A DNA stretch of 64,000 nt from Flavobacterium sp. (GTDB lineage Bacteria > Bacteroidota > Bacteroidia > Chitinophagales > Chitinophagaceae), in NCBI GenBank assembly GCA_030053925.1, contig JASGCX010000009.1, forward strand, positions 1-64,000, written 5' to 3'. Both the position numbers and the translations under genes were made by a program. Of this stretch, positions 16,674 to 26,098 are shown in pieces; position 1 is the stretch's first letter; every line of letters begins with the position of its first letter. Under the pieces are notes generated by a model. That model ran no database searches. It saw nothing but the letters and a program-made list of their open reading frames with translations, and had not been told where the DNA came from.

Positions 16674-18329
16674 TCACTTATTCACCTTTGCCCAAGTATC
16701 TTTTAGTGTAACCGTTCTATTAAATACTAGTTTGTTGGCAGTGCTATCTTTATCTAGGCAAAAATAGCCTTTGCGTAAAAACTGAAAACGGTCTGCCAAT
16801 GTTGCTTCTGCTAGTGCAGGTTCTGCGTAAGCTTTGGCTATTACTTGCAGCGAATTTGGATTGATATAATCTTTAAAATCGCCTTCTGCATTACCTATAT
16901 TTTCTTCGGTAAACAAGCGGTCGTATAAGCGTACTTCTACTGGCAATGCAGTTGCAGCGCTTACCCAATGTAGCGTACCTTTTACATTAATGCCACTTGT
17001 ATCGTTACCACTTTTACTTTCTGGTAAATAGCTGCATCTTACTTCGGTAATATTGCCGTGAGCATCTTTTACAAAGTCGTCGCATTTTATTATGTACGCA
17101 CTTTTTAAGCGAACCATTTGCCCCGGTGCCAGGCGAAAATACTTTTTAGGTGCTACTTCCATAAAATCTTCACGCTCTATATAAATTTCTCTGGTAAAAG
17201 GTAGGGCTCTGTTACCGCCATTTTCATCTTCGGGGTTGTTTTCGCTGCTTAGTGTTTCCCATTCATTAAGGTAGTTTGAAATGGTAACTTTTAAAGGATC
17301 AAATACCACCATTCTGCGCTTTGCTATTTTGTTTAAATGCTCTCGTACACAAAACTCTAGCAAGCCAAAATCAATTAAATTCTCTCTTTTGGCCACACCT
17401 ATTTTGTCGCAAAACGCTCTAATGCTTTCCGGCGTAAAACCTCTACGTCTCATAGCACTAATGGTAGGCATACGTGGGTCGTCCCAACTTGTAACATAAC
17501 CATCATTTACCAATTGCAACAATTTACGCTTACTCATTACGGTGTAAGTCATGTTAAGGCGTGCAAATTCGTATTGCTTAGATGGGAAAATGCCCAAATT
17601 CTCAATGCACCAATCGTACATTGGTTTATGTGGTATAAATTCTAGGGTACAAATAGAGTGGGTAATATTCTCTATGCTATCGCTTTGGCCGTGGGCAAAG
17701 TCGTACATAGGGTATATGCACCAAGCATTGCCTGTGTGGTGGTGGTGGGCATGTTTTATACGATAAATAATGGGGTCCCGTAGTAGCATATTGGTGCTAG
17801 CCATATCAATTTTGGCACGCAGCACTTTCTCGCCATCTTTATACTTGCCAGCACGCATATCGGCAAATAATTGTAGGTTATCTTGTATGCTTCTACTGCG
17901 GTAAATATTAGCTACACCAGGTTGTGTAGGTGTACCTTTTTGTGCGGCAATATCTTCACTTGTGCTATCATCTACATAAGCCAAATCTTTCTTAATAAGG
18001 TCTACAGCAAAGCCATATAATTGCTCAAAATAGTCAGAAGCGTATAGTTCTTTTGCCCAATTAAACCCAAGCCATTGCACATCTTCCTTAATGCTGTCTA
18101 CGTATTCGGTGTCTTCGGTTACAGGGTTGGTGTCATCAAAACGTAAATTGGTTTGTCCGCCATATTTTTTTGCCAGGCCAAAATTTAAGCAAATGCTTTT
18201 TGCATGGCCCATGTGCAGGTAGCCATTGGGTTCTGGTGGAAACCTAGTAAGAATGTTTTTGTATTTGCCGCTTGCTAAATCTGCTTCAACAATTTCTTCT
18301 ATAAAATTCAAACTTTTTTCTTCGCTCAT
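16674..18329 (-). CDS. glnS: Glutamine--tRNA ligase GlnRS
   Basis: This 551-aa class I aminoacyl-tRNA synthetase charges tRNA-Gln. The HIGH-type motif is HMGHAKS (residues 39-45) within PPEPNGYLHMGH, the GlnRS/GluRS signature. The KMSKS-type motif is VMSKRKL. GlnRS-specific features are FDDTNP, DYFEQLY and the C-terminal anticodon-binding beta barrels (about 340-540). Length is normal. It stands alone on the minus strand with a 344-bp leader containing repeats before the restriction genes. Confidence 0.95.
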   Translation of the reverse strand: MSEEKSLNFIEEIVEADLASGKYKNILTRFPPEPNGYLHMGHAKSICLNFGLAKKYGGQTNLRFDDTNPVTEDTEYVDSIKEDVQWLGFNWAKELYASDYFEQLYGFAVDLIKKDLAYVDDSTSEDIAAQKGTPTQPGVANIYRSRSIQDNLQLFADMRAGKYKDGEKVLRAKIDMASTNMLLRDPIIYRIKHAHHHHTGNAWCIYPMYDFAHGQSDSIENITHSICTLEFIPHKPMYDWCIENLGIFPSKQYEFARLNMTYTVMSKRKLLQLVNDGYVTSWDDPRMPTISAMRRRGFTPESIRAFCDKIGVAKRENLIDFGLLEFCVREHLNKIAKRRMVVFDPLKVTISNYLNEWETLSSENNPEDENGGNRALPFTREIYIEREDFMEVAPKKYFRLAPGQMVRLKSAYIIKCDDFVKDAHGNITEVRCSYLPESKSGNDTSGINVKGTLHWVSAATALPVEVRLYDRLFTEENIGNAEGDFKDYINPNSLQVIAKAYAEPALAEATLADRFQFLRKGYFCLDKDSTANKLVFNRTVTLKDTWAKVNK

Positions 18330-18424
18330 GTCTTCTTTAAGTTGTGTTTACAAATATAAGGTTTCAGGTGTAAGGTGCTTTATGAATAATGAATAATTAA
18401 TAATTTATTCATTTAAGGGGTAGT

Positions 18425-18545
18425 TCTCGCAGCGGTTGTGGATTTACGCCGATTGAGAATAGGGTGTCTCGCAGAAATCGCAGAAATCGCTGAATACTAA
18501 ATACAGGCTCTTGCAGCGGTTGTGGATTTGCATCACCTTGTTGGA
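18425..18545. repeat. Direct repeat pair plus ATCGCAGAA motif
   Basis: Two copies of GCAGCGGTTGTGGATTT about 85 bp apart in the 251-bp gap between glnS and the restriction endonuclease gene. Between them is a short direct repeat (CGCAGAAAT twice). No gene is visible. The second motif is related to TCTGCG-type sequences at 20740-20770 and 62630-62660. Confidence 0.6.
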
Positions 18546-18580
18546 TGCAGCCTAATAGTTTAAAGTGAATAAAACATATT

Positions 18581-19552
18581 CTATCCAAGAGATAAGTGAT
18601 TGATAAAAAGCGTATGTGGTGCAGACACTAAATTAATATCGAACTTCAATGAAGGTTCTATTCTTGAACTTGCATTATGGATTCTAAAAGAAATTTGCCA
18701 GCCTTCTGTCAATGACACTAACAATGTAGTTTGAGAATTGTCTTGGTAGACAATTTCAATAAGACGATTAGGTAATTTTAGTTTTTGCAATTTCAACTTT
18801 GGCTTGATACTTTCAAATGGCAGACTTAGCGTACCATGTAAATTATAAGCTTGTATTTCAACTTTATTTTTTCCTTTTATGACCTTATAAAAATCTTGAT
18901 TTCCAATTAAATATTCAACAAGCCTTTGTGCCACAATACCAGGGTTTTCCTTATCAAGTCTTATAAGTTCTTTCTTAAAAGCATCAAGAATAGGAACATA
19001 AACAGATGTATGATAATCACCCAAGGTTGACCATTTTTGAGTTGCTTTACTTGCAGTTCTCAACTTTTCTAACTCATCAAAAATTGGTTTTATTTCTGAA
19101 AAATAGTTTTCTGAGCATGGTACACCTAGCCACTTTTCACCGAAGTTTATATCACTCGACAAACGAGAGTGTTTTACAGCACGATGGTTGTTTTTTGCAG
19201 AAATTCCTATTTCCCATTTCTGCAAAGAACGTATTGCCAAAACATCTCTTACATCACCAATTTGACCTTGTTTATCAGAAACAATTTCAAGTTGCAAAAC
19301 ATCGTTTTTATTTATACCTTTTGACAAACGTGGTTCTAAATCAATAAGAAAATTGAGAGCAAAACTTGCATTCAAATTATACAATCCTTTGTCAGTATTA
19401 TTGAATGTATCAAAGCATTTTTTCGTAGTTTTTAAAGGATCATTTTCGATGACTATTACATTAGTTATAGTTTGCAATCTTTCTAAGAAAGCATTTAAAA
19501 GTGCAAATTCAAATGCCTTACCAGTTATTGTTTGTTTTGCTTCTTTTGGCAT
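18581..19552 (-). CDS. HaeIII-like type II restriction endonuclease
   Basis: This 323-aa protein is predicted to cut unmethylated GGCC. From memory it matches R.HaeIII in several blocks: ITGKAFEFALLNAF near the N-terminus, SDKQGQIGDVRDV (about 112-124), EIGISAKNNHRAVKHSRLS (about 133-151) and CSENYFSEIKPIFDELEKLR. The E-x-GISAK strand is a plausible PD-(D/E)xK core. It starts three bases after the methyltransferase stop, so the two form an operon with the protective enzyme made first. No control (C) protein gene is visible. Confidence 0.85.
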   Translation of the reverse strand: MPKEAKQTITGKAFEFALLNAFLERLQTITNVIVIENDPLKTTKKCFDTFNNTDKGLYNLNASFALNFLIDLEPRLSKGINKNDVLQLEIVSDKQGQIGDVRDVLAIRSLQKWEIGISAKNNHRAVKHSRLSSDINFGEKWLGVPCSENYFSEIKPIFDELEKLRTASKATQKWSTLGDYHTSVYVPILDAFKKELIRLDKENPGIVAQRLVEYLIGNQDFYKVIKGKNKVEIQAYNLHGTLSLPFESIKPKLKLQKLKLPNRLIEIVYQDNSQTTLLVSLTEGWQISFRIHNASSRIEPSLKFDINLVSAPHTLFINHLSLG

Positions 19553-19555
19553 TAT

Positions 19556-20647
19556 CTAATGTGTTACGGCATTTACAATTTCAAGCATTTTTTTACGAAC
19601 AACATGACCATTAAAAAATTCACTGCTCTTTAAAATGCTTTGTTTTTTATTTATTTTCAAGTTGCTTAAATCATTATAAATTTTTTCGGCTAACACTTTT
19701 CCCATACGAACAGGAACAGCATTGCCAATCATTTTATAACCTGCAACAACACTATTATAATAAAAAGTAAAACTATCAGGAAAAGTTTGAATTCTTGCAC
19801 ATTCTCTTACGGACAATCTACGATACAAATGCTCTTTTCCTTTCACAAACTCACGTAGATTTTGCTCAATAAATTTCATTTTTGGTGCTTGTGGATGAAT
19901 TGGTGCATGACGACCACCAGCTTGTATTGTAAAAGAGACTTCATCCCAAGAACGCACCCTATTTCTTGACATAAAAATTGAAGAAAACCCACCAATCATA
20001 TACTCATGATTTTTAACTGTACAGTTTTCACCGTTAGTGTAGTTGCCTTCTTTCGCAGGTAAAACATTATCCTTTAAATCGCCAATAGCTTTTTCAAGTG
20101 TAATCTTTTTTTCAGGTGTTGTAGCAAGTGGGAATTGAAATTTTAAACCTAAATCTTTTCTATAGCCAATGAAAAATACACGTTTTCTATCTTGTGGTAT
20201 ACCAAAGTCAGAGACATTCAATAACTGAAACGACAAATCATAACCAATATCAGTAAACATTTGCTTTATGTTGGCCAGTGCTTCTTTATGTGCAGGCAAC
20301 AACATACCAGACACATTTTCAGCTAAAAAAAACTTAGGTTTTTTATCTGCAAGTATTCTCATAAACTCATAAAAAAGTTGACCTCTTTTATCGGCTATTC
20401 CTTTTTTAGAACCAGCTTCAGACCAACTTTGGCATGGTGGACCACCAATAATTCCATCACAATCTGGAACTTCATTTGAAGGAATATCAACGATACTTCG
20501 TCTATCTAAAACTGTATTTTTATGGTTCTTCTCGTAGGTTTCCCATATTTCTTTGTCGTATTCATTAGCCCAAATGACATCAAAACCAACTTTTTCAAAA
20601 CCTAAATCAAGACCGCCAGCACCAGCAAAGAATGACACAACTTTCAT
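19556..20647 (-). CDS. C5 cytosine DNA methyltransferase, M.HaeIII-like
   Basis: This 363-aa protein methylates the inner cytosine of a recognition site, predicted to be GGCC. All ordered C5 motifs are present: I (FFAGAGGLDLGF), IV with catalytic Cys72 (GGPPCQSWSEAG), VI (AENV), VIII (QDRKRVFFIGYRK), IX (RECARIQTFPDSF) and X (GNAVPV). The target-recognition region (SFTIQAGGRHAPIHPQAP) closely resembles that of M.HaeIII as I remember it. I chose the ATG at 20647 because it places motif I at residues 5-16, as in the family; the longer frame adds an implausible leader. Confidence 0.92.
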   Translation of the reverse strand: MKVVSFFAGAGGLDLGFEKVGFDVIWANEYDKEIWETYEKNHKNTVLDRRSIVDIPSNEVPDCDGIIGGPPCQSWSEAGSKKGIADKRGQLFYEFMRILADKKPKFFLAENVSGMLLPAHKEALANIKQMFTDIGYDLSFQLLNVSDFGIPQDRKRVFFIGYRKDLGLKFQFPLATTPEKKITLEKAIGDLKDNVLPAKEGNYTNGENCTVKNHEYMIGGFSSIFMSRNRVRSWDEVSFTIQAGGRHAPIHPQAPKMKFIEQNLREFVKGKEHLYRRLSVRECARIQTFPDSFTFYYNSVVAGYKMIGNAVPVRMGKVLAEKIYNDLSNLKINKKQSILKSSEFFNGHVVRKKMLEIVNAVTH

Positions 20648-20824
20648 TACTAATAATTTTAGCACAAAGTAAAGGCTAAGATTGACTTGGTCAAATTTTT
20701 TTACTGACAATTGTAAAAGCGTAACCACTCACCCCTAAATAATCTGCGTTATCTGCGAAATCTGCTAGTACCAAACCTCAATTTACCATAAGTTCCTTAG
20801 CTTGCTACCTCATAAGATAACACT

Positions 20825-21763
20825 ATGTACAAATTCATTGCTTTTGCGCTGATAATTATTGCTTCTAATAGCCAAGCACAGGTACGCTGGCAAAATGTAG
20901 ACAGCCTTTATGGCCCTTTGCCTCCATCGGTGCATGTGTATTGCACCCACGATAGTATTGATGGCAAGCCCAATATTGCCTATTATGTATCGGCTGAACT
21001 AAAAGACAAAACCCTTGATTTTACTGCACAAATAGGCTATGGCAAGCGCTTTACACCTAGTCAATATTTTGAAACAGAAGGCAAGCCACTGCTTGTGGTT
21101 AACTGTACCTTCTTCGAATTTGTACACAATAGCAATCTTAATTTAGTGATAAACAATGGGCAACTATTGGCTTATAATAATGCCGCTATTGCTGGTCGGG
21201 GTAAAGATACATTTACCTACCGGCACGCTTTTGCAAGTGCCATAGGCATCACTAAAAAGCGCAAAGCCGATGTAGCTTGGCTGTACACCGATAGTAGCAA
21301 GCCTACACCTTATGCCCTGCAGGTAGCACTGCCGCCTGTAAAAGATAGTAGTGCCAAATTTGTGTACCCAACCACAGGCCTTAGAAAATGGAAAATGCAA
21401 ACGGCTGTAGGTGGTGGCCCGGTACTACTGCAAAACGGTACTATTGCCATTACTAATAACGAGGAATTAAAATTTGCTAACAAAACAGGGCTTACAGATA
21501 AGCACCCACGCACTTGTATGGGCTATACTAAAGATGGCAAGCTGATAATAATGTGCTTACAAGGAAGATTTCCAAATATTGCCGAAGGGGTAAACCTAAC
21601 CCAAGAAGCAGAACTGCTTAAAAACCTTGGCTGTACCGAAGCACTAAACCTAGATGGCGGAGGTAGTAGTTGTTTATTGGTAAATGGCAAGCCTACTATA
21701 CAAGTAAGCGATAAAGAAGGGCAAAGACCTGTACCTGCTGTGTTTATGATTAAGGTAAAATAG
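20825..21763 (+). CDS. Phosphodiester glycosidase (NAGPA)-domain protein, secreted
   Basis: This 312-aa exported protein has a signal peptide (residues 1-18, SNSQA). The NAGPA/DUF2233 domain covers about 50-310, with the signature blocks VVNCTFFEF, AVGGGPVLLQNG, HPRTCMGYTKDGKLIIMCL and the C-terminal LNLDGGGSSCLLVNG. Relatives hydrolyse phosphodiester-linked sugars or glycosidic bonds in the envelope. Length matches bacterial single-domain members. It is monocistronic, followed by a long repeat array. Confidence 0.85.
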   Translation: MYKFIAFALIIIASNSQAQVRWQNVDSLYGPLPPSVHVYCTHDSIDGKPNIAYYVSAELKDKTLDFTAQIGYGKRFTPSQYFETEGKPLLVVNCTFFEFVHNSNLNLVINNGQLLAYNNAAIAGRGKDTFTYRHAFASAIGITKKRKADVAWLYTDSSKPTPYALQVALPPVKDSSAKFVYPTTGLRKWKMQTAVGGGPVLLQNGTIAITNNEELKFANKTGLTDKHPRTCMGYTKDGKLIIMCLQGRFPNIAEGVNLTQEAELLKNLGCTEALNLDGGGSSCLLVNGKPTIQVSDKEGQRPVPAVFMIKVK

Positions 21764-21905
21764 CTAGCTAATATTATAAAACAACGCTACAATACTAGGG
21801 TTTTGCTACTGAGTATGCAGCTAAACTTTCAAAACATTTTAAAAGGTTTTCTGTATATTTTTCTTTACTTCTTAATGATTAGTGTAAGGCTTTAAAATAA
21901 TTTGT

Positions 21906-22300
21906 TAGCCTTTTTAAACACGATGGTAGCCTTTCTAAACACGATGGTATAGCTTTTAAAAGCTGGTGTAGCCTTTCTAAACACGATGGTAGCCCATCTA
22001 AACACGATGGTAGCCTTTCTAAACACGATGGTAGCCCTTCTAAATACGATGGTAGCCCTTCTAAACACGATGATAGCCTTTTTAAACACGATGGTAGCCT
22101 TTCTAAACACGATGGTAGCCTTTCTAAACACGATGGTATCCCTTCTAAACACGATGGTAGCCTTTCAAAACACCATGGTAGCCCATCTAAATACGATGGT
22201 AGCCTTTCTAAACACGATGGTAGCCTTTCTAAACACGATGGTAGCCTTTCAAAATACCATGGTATAGCTTCTAAAGGCTGGGGTAGGCTTCCTAAAATGG
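21906..22300. repeat. 21-bp tandem array, about 18 units
   Basis: Eighteen consecutive 21-bp units, most close to TAGCCTTTCTAAACACGATG plus one base, and a partial nineteenth. Units 3 and 18 are degenerate and symmetrically related. Because 21 is a multiple of three, both strands stay open and give heptapeptide-repeat ORFs, which I do not accept as genes. The array occupies most of the 720-bp gap between the glycosidase and the 22484 gene. Nothing else is visible there apart from a probable promoter near 22440-22470. Confidence 0.93.
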
Positions 22301-22483
22301 TTACAATTGGTACTAAAATACAGTCAACCTATTACATATATACAGGTAAACCAAGTATGCTAGGGGGGTAAACTATTAAACGATAGTTCATGTACATCTT
22401 GTGAATAATGTGTGGATAAAATATAGCGAATACGAATACGTTGGAATAAAAGCAACCGTTATCTTAGTGCAAAAATAAGCACT

Positions 22484-23422
22484 ATGGCAACTACACCACT
22501 TATTATTACGGTAAAAATTGAAGAAGTAACACCAATTGGCAAGTTTATAATAGACGCTTTTGAGCGAGACATTGCCTCTATTACCGACAAATACACCAAG
22601 TACGATGCGCCCTTATTGGCCAAGCTAAAAACAAACTATGCAGCCATTAGGCAACTCATTAATCCGCAGTTGATAACTGGTAAAATAGCCAAACAAACTA
22701 GCGACATTTATACGACCCTTATGCCCTTGCTAGGCTTGCTAGATATTGTAGAAGGCTATATACATATTGCACAAGACCTTAGCGTAGCACCAAGCTATTT
22801 TGGTATTTCGGCGGTACGAAAAGCTAAAAGCAATGGCGATTTAGAAGCCATTGCCGATAAATTAAAAACCCTGTTGCAAGTAATAAACGAAAACAAAGCA
22901 GCCCTTACTGCCGAAGGTCTTAAAGCGGCTGATATTACCGCCCTGCAAAACATACAAGATACCATTGTAAACACCAAAGCCGCTAGGGCATTGCTAGAAA
23001 GAGAGAAGCAAAGCCTGATAGACAATAACCACATTGCTATTAACGATTTTTGGACTAGTCTGCTAGACATTTGCGACAAAGCCAAGCGTGTATTTAAAAC
23101 CACCGATCCTATAAAACTGCCCGACTATACCATCACGAGCTTAAAGCAAAAAGTGAGCAGAACGCTACGGCTAAATGGCATAAAAGGCAAGGTACAAAGC
23201 AATGGCAAGCTAATAGCTAGTGCTGTGGTAGAACTGCTACCGTTAGAAGCCGGTCGCCGACGTGCACACCGCACCAAAACCGATGGTTTGTACGAGATAG
23301 GTAGTGTAACTGCAGGGCCCTACCTTGTAAATGTTTCCGCCAAAAACTACCAAACCCTTACCCAAAACATTACCATAGAAAATGGGGTACTGCTAGAACA
23401 AGATTTTGAATTGATAGGCTAG
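22484..23422 (+). CDS. Helical protein with C-terminal carboxypeptidase-regulatory-like domain
   Basis: This 312-aa protein has no signal peptide. Residues 1-230 are mostly alpha-helical. Residues about 235-312 form a carboxypeptidase-regulatory-like beta sandwich (GIKGKVQSNGKLIASAVVEL, then TKTDGLYEIGSVTAGPYLVNVSAKNY). Such domains usually sit in secreted proteins, so a cytoplasmic version is unusual. Function unknown. It is the last host-like gene before the GTPase defence block. Confidence 0.7.
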   Translation: MATTPLIITVKIEEVTPIGKFIIDAFERDIASITDKYTKYDAPLLAKLKTNYAAIRQLINPQLITGKIAKQTSDIYTTLMPLLGLLDIVEGYIHIAQDLSVAPSYFGISAVRKAKSNGDLEAIADKLKTLLQVINENKAALTAEGLKAADITALQNIQDTIVNTKAARALLEREKQSLIDNNHIAINDFWTSLLDICDKAKRVFKTTDPIKLPDYTITSLKQKVSRTLRLNGIKGKVQSNGKLIASAVVELLPLEAGRRRAHRTKTDGLYEIGSVTAGPYLVNVSAKNYQTLTQNITIENGVLLEQDFELIG

Positions 23423-23862
23423 GAGAAAGGGCTAACAAGTAAAAGCCGTTTAGCCGCTGTTGGGGATGCTTTTAACAATAGTTTTTTGTAATAGTTGTTG
23501 GTTGAAGACACAACAACGGCTACATAGCCTCTGCCGTGCTTGGCGACCTCACGAAACACAGAAAGTTTGCGTATAAATGGTATGTGAAGGGAGGTGTTGG
23601 GCGTAAGTTTAAACAGCATCCTACTTAAATTCAAGTTCGCATGACTTTACCGACACAACCCAACGCACCAAGTCAAGCACATTTGCAAGGCACACAAAGC
23701 CGAAACACAAAAGCCAACCTTGCAAAAAAGCCTGCCTTGTGCCAACTCACAGCCCACCGCACCCCGGCTGACGAATATCAATTATTTTTATTGCAACTGC
23801 ATAAAACACACTTTATTCCTAACTTTGAACTTTAGACTTTCATATTTAAAAACAACAACAAT
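23423..23862. other. Mosaic non-coding segment at left edge of GTPase block
   Basis: This 440-bp stretch has a higher G+C feel than its surroundings, with short inverted elements (GGCTACATAGCC, GTTGGG...CCCAAC) and no convincing gene. A 64-codon open frame at 23641 is low-complexity and unsupported. The motif GGCTGACG at 23766-23773 recurs at 30500-30507, on the other side of the block. It probably also holds the operon's promoter near 23800-23860. Confidence 0.5.
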
Positions 23863-25131
23863 ATGGACGATAAATTTTTACAATCACTTTTAAAAACAGG
23901 GCTGTTTGATATTGGTGACAGCGATGAAAGGTTGAAATGGCTTCAACAATCCATTACAGACTTACAAAAGAAATTGGAAGAGGATTATTCTCTTTTGCCC
24001 AAACATACTTTGGTTGCACTTGACCCAAATATATCTGACACTGAGCCGATACTAATTGAAACAGAACTAATTGTTACTGCCTACTGGAAAGCTCTTAGGG
24101 GAAAATACCCAGAAATGCCGCGGAATATTCTCAGAGGTGTAATTCTGAATTCATTAAATAATGTTGGAGTTGCAGCCCCTATCGCTGCAAGAATCATTTA
24201 CTTGACTGCACTAAATTTTTTCCCTTATGCTAAACTTAATAATGAAAAAGGTTTAGTTGAAACAATGCTAAATGAATTGGGAGAAATAGCAGAAATAAAT
24301 GCAATGGAAGAATGGTCATTGATAGAAGAAGAACCATCTCTCAAACTTGGAACCTTGAAAATAACTGACTTTAAATTCAATAAAGTAGAGCTTGATAAAT
24401 CTGAACTTAAGGCTGGAATGTTAGTGGCTATTCAAAATGGCGGAACTCAGGGGTATGGCTCAAACCATGGTGGAAATAGTACATGGGGAGAACACTTCGC
24501 AGTAAGTTCAAGCGAAGCAATAACTACCTCATTTATGAAGACATTCGATCAGTTTAACAAATCACTTACCCCAACGGCTTTTGAAACACCTATAAATAAA
24601 TTTTTTGCAGAATTCAAAAAGGCTTTAGATGCAAATCTGAAAACATCATTTGCTTCTTTGACAGCCGTTGAACGAAGGAGTAAATTGTTATGGTGGAAGG
24701 AAACTTTATATTCCCCATCTTTAAAAAGAAGTTACAGAGGATTAGATAAAAATGTATTACCAATAATAATGGGTGCAGACTTAAATAATCAAGTTCCCGA
24801 AATAACACCTATCAGTGCTGATTATCTTTTAAGAGATACATTGCTTTTATTGAACGAGAAGAAAGATGATTTGATAAAATTCACTGACTACCTGACTGCA
24901 ATTTCCGAGAACACATTGAAGTCAATTCTGAAAAATTATCTCACAACTTTGAATGAGATTGAAGGTAGAATTTCTATAACAGATTTTATCGCATTATTAC
25001 TGAACGACAGAGTGAAAATAACCGAATTATTTTCCAAAACAGGGATTAAAGAAGACGAGCAAATTTCATTAAGTGATTTATCGGTTGCGATTTTACATGA
25101 CCTTTTAACTAAAAGACTAATTTCTGAATAG
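23863..25131 (+). CDS. GTPase-associated system helical (GASH)-like protein
   Basis: This 422-aa protein is the first gene of the GTPase conflict operon. It is almost entirely alpha-helical, with no enzymatic motif, no signal peptide and no membrane segment. A distinctive central block reads WGEHFAVSSSEAITTSFMKTFDQ (given in halves: WGEHFAVSSSEA and ITTSFMKTFDQ). From its order, size and neighbours I match it to the GTPase-associated system helical domain family, proposed as a scaffold or adaptor. The stop is one base before the next ATG, so the operon is tight. Its base usage is more A/T-rich than flanking host genes, which suggests acquisition. Confidence 0.75.
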   Translation: MDDKFLQSLLKTGLFDIGDSDERLKWLQQSITDLQKKLEEDYSLLPKHTLVALDPNISDTEPILIETELIVTAYWKALRGKYPEMPRNILRGVILNSLNNVGVAAPIAARIIYLTALNFFPYAKLNNEKGLVETMLNELGEIAEINAMEEWSLIEEEPSLKLGTLKITDFKFNKVELDKSELKAGMLVAIQNGGTQGYGSNHGGNSTWGEHFAVSSSEAITTSFMKTFDQFNKSLTPTAFETPINKFFAEFKKALDANLKTSFASLTAVERRSKLLWWKETLYSPSLKRSYRGLDKNVLPIIMGADLNNQVPEITPISADYLLRDTLLLLNEKKDDLIKFTDYLTAISENTLKSILKNYLTTLNEIEGRISITDFIALLLNDRVKITELFSKTGIKEDEQISLSDLSVAILHDLLTKRLISE

Positions 25132-25132
25132 T

Positions 25133-26098
25133 ATGGCAGGCAAGTGTTCACATCCATCATGTTTTCCAAACGACACAGGTTGTAATGTTGAAGGCTGTTC
25201 TAACTTATCGGAATGTAAATATTACGAGAAGGGAGATACATCGGAAGAAAATCAACCAGCGGAGGAGGAATTTTATAGAATCCCGTGGACTGGAAATACT
25301 CTTGGTTTATCCGACCTCAATTTTCTGACCGCATCTACAAAACCAATTCTTGTTGGCATTGCAGGTGTTGCAAGTGCAGGAAAAACAACATTCCTAGCTT
25401 CACTCTATTGCTTGTTAAGGCATGGAAAAAAAATCGGTGGCTATAGTTTTTCAGGTTCCTTAACTCTTAATGGCTGGGAAAATATTGCATGGTATTTAAG
25501 TTGGAAAAACAATGGCAACATTCAATTCCCACCTCATACAACCAACAACTCAGGCAGAGTTCCCGGATTATTGCATTTGGCTTTGAAAAATAAAAATGGA
25601 GAAAAAAAAGATTTGATTTTTACTGATGCACCCGGAGAGTGGTTTGACCATTGGAGAAATAATGTAAATAGTGAAAACGCAAAAGGTGCAAAGTGGATAC
25701 ACGATAATTGTGATGCCTTTTTACTTTTTGCCGATTGCGATATGCTTGCAGGAAGTAAGAGAGGACAAGCAAAGTTGCAAATCAATTCAGTTGCTGATAG
25801 ATTGTTTGAAAGAATTGGTGACAGACCTTTTGGTTTAGTGTGGTCAAAATCAGATGTGGCTATATCTGACATAACCAAGGAACAAATTCTTTCACACATA
25901 AAAGAAAATCTGCTAACGCATTTCATTGAGTTTGCAACAAGTGTAAACGAAGGTGAAGGAGGTGTTTTTCATCAGAACATTTGCGAATCTATGAATTGGA
26001 TAATTGAAAAGTTAGACAGCAATATGAATATCATTCCAAAAATTTCATCCTTCAAACAAGAGGATATGTTTCTTTCAAAAAGATCAGTCAATGGATAA
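25133..26098 (+). CDS. DO-GTPase2-like P-loop GTPase with N-terminal Cys cluster
   Basis: This 321-aa P-loop GTPase is probably the regulatory switch of the conflict system. The N-terminus has a cysteine-rich, zinc-ribbon-like segment (Cys5, 10, 17, 22, 28). Walker A is GVASAGKTTF with Lys84 and Thr85. The switch-2 motif is DAPGEW (Asp165, Gly168). The base-specificity motif is SKSD (238-241). It overlaps the next gene by eight bases. It belongs with the double-GTPase systems in which two unlike GTPases are always paired. Confidence 0.82.
   Translation: MAGKCSHPSCFPNDTGCNVEGCSNLSECKYYEKGDTSEENQPAEEEFYRIPWTGNTLGLSDLNFLTASTKPILVGIAGVASAGKTTFLASLYCLLRHGKKIGGYSFSGSLTLNGWENIAWYLSWKNNGNIQFPPHTTNNSGRVPGLLHLALKNKNGEKKDLIFTDAPGEWFDHWRNNVNSENAKGAKWIHDNCDAFLLFADCDMLAGSKRGQAKLQINSVADRLFERIGDRPFGLVWSKSDVAISDITKEQILSHIKENLLTHFIEFATSVNEGEGGVFHQNICESMNWIIEKLDSNMNIIPKISSFKQEDMFLSKRSVNG

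Noticed and set aside
21892-22267. Two repeat-peptide ORFs on opposite strands over the 21-bp array
   Set aside because: Open only because the 21-bp period is a multiple of three; no domain, no independent start context, both strands equally open.
23641-23835. 64-codon ORF in the left boundary of the defence block
   Set aside because: Composition (Thr/Gln/Lys-rich) and mosaic surroundings give no support; starts without context and resembles nothing known.
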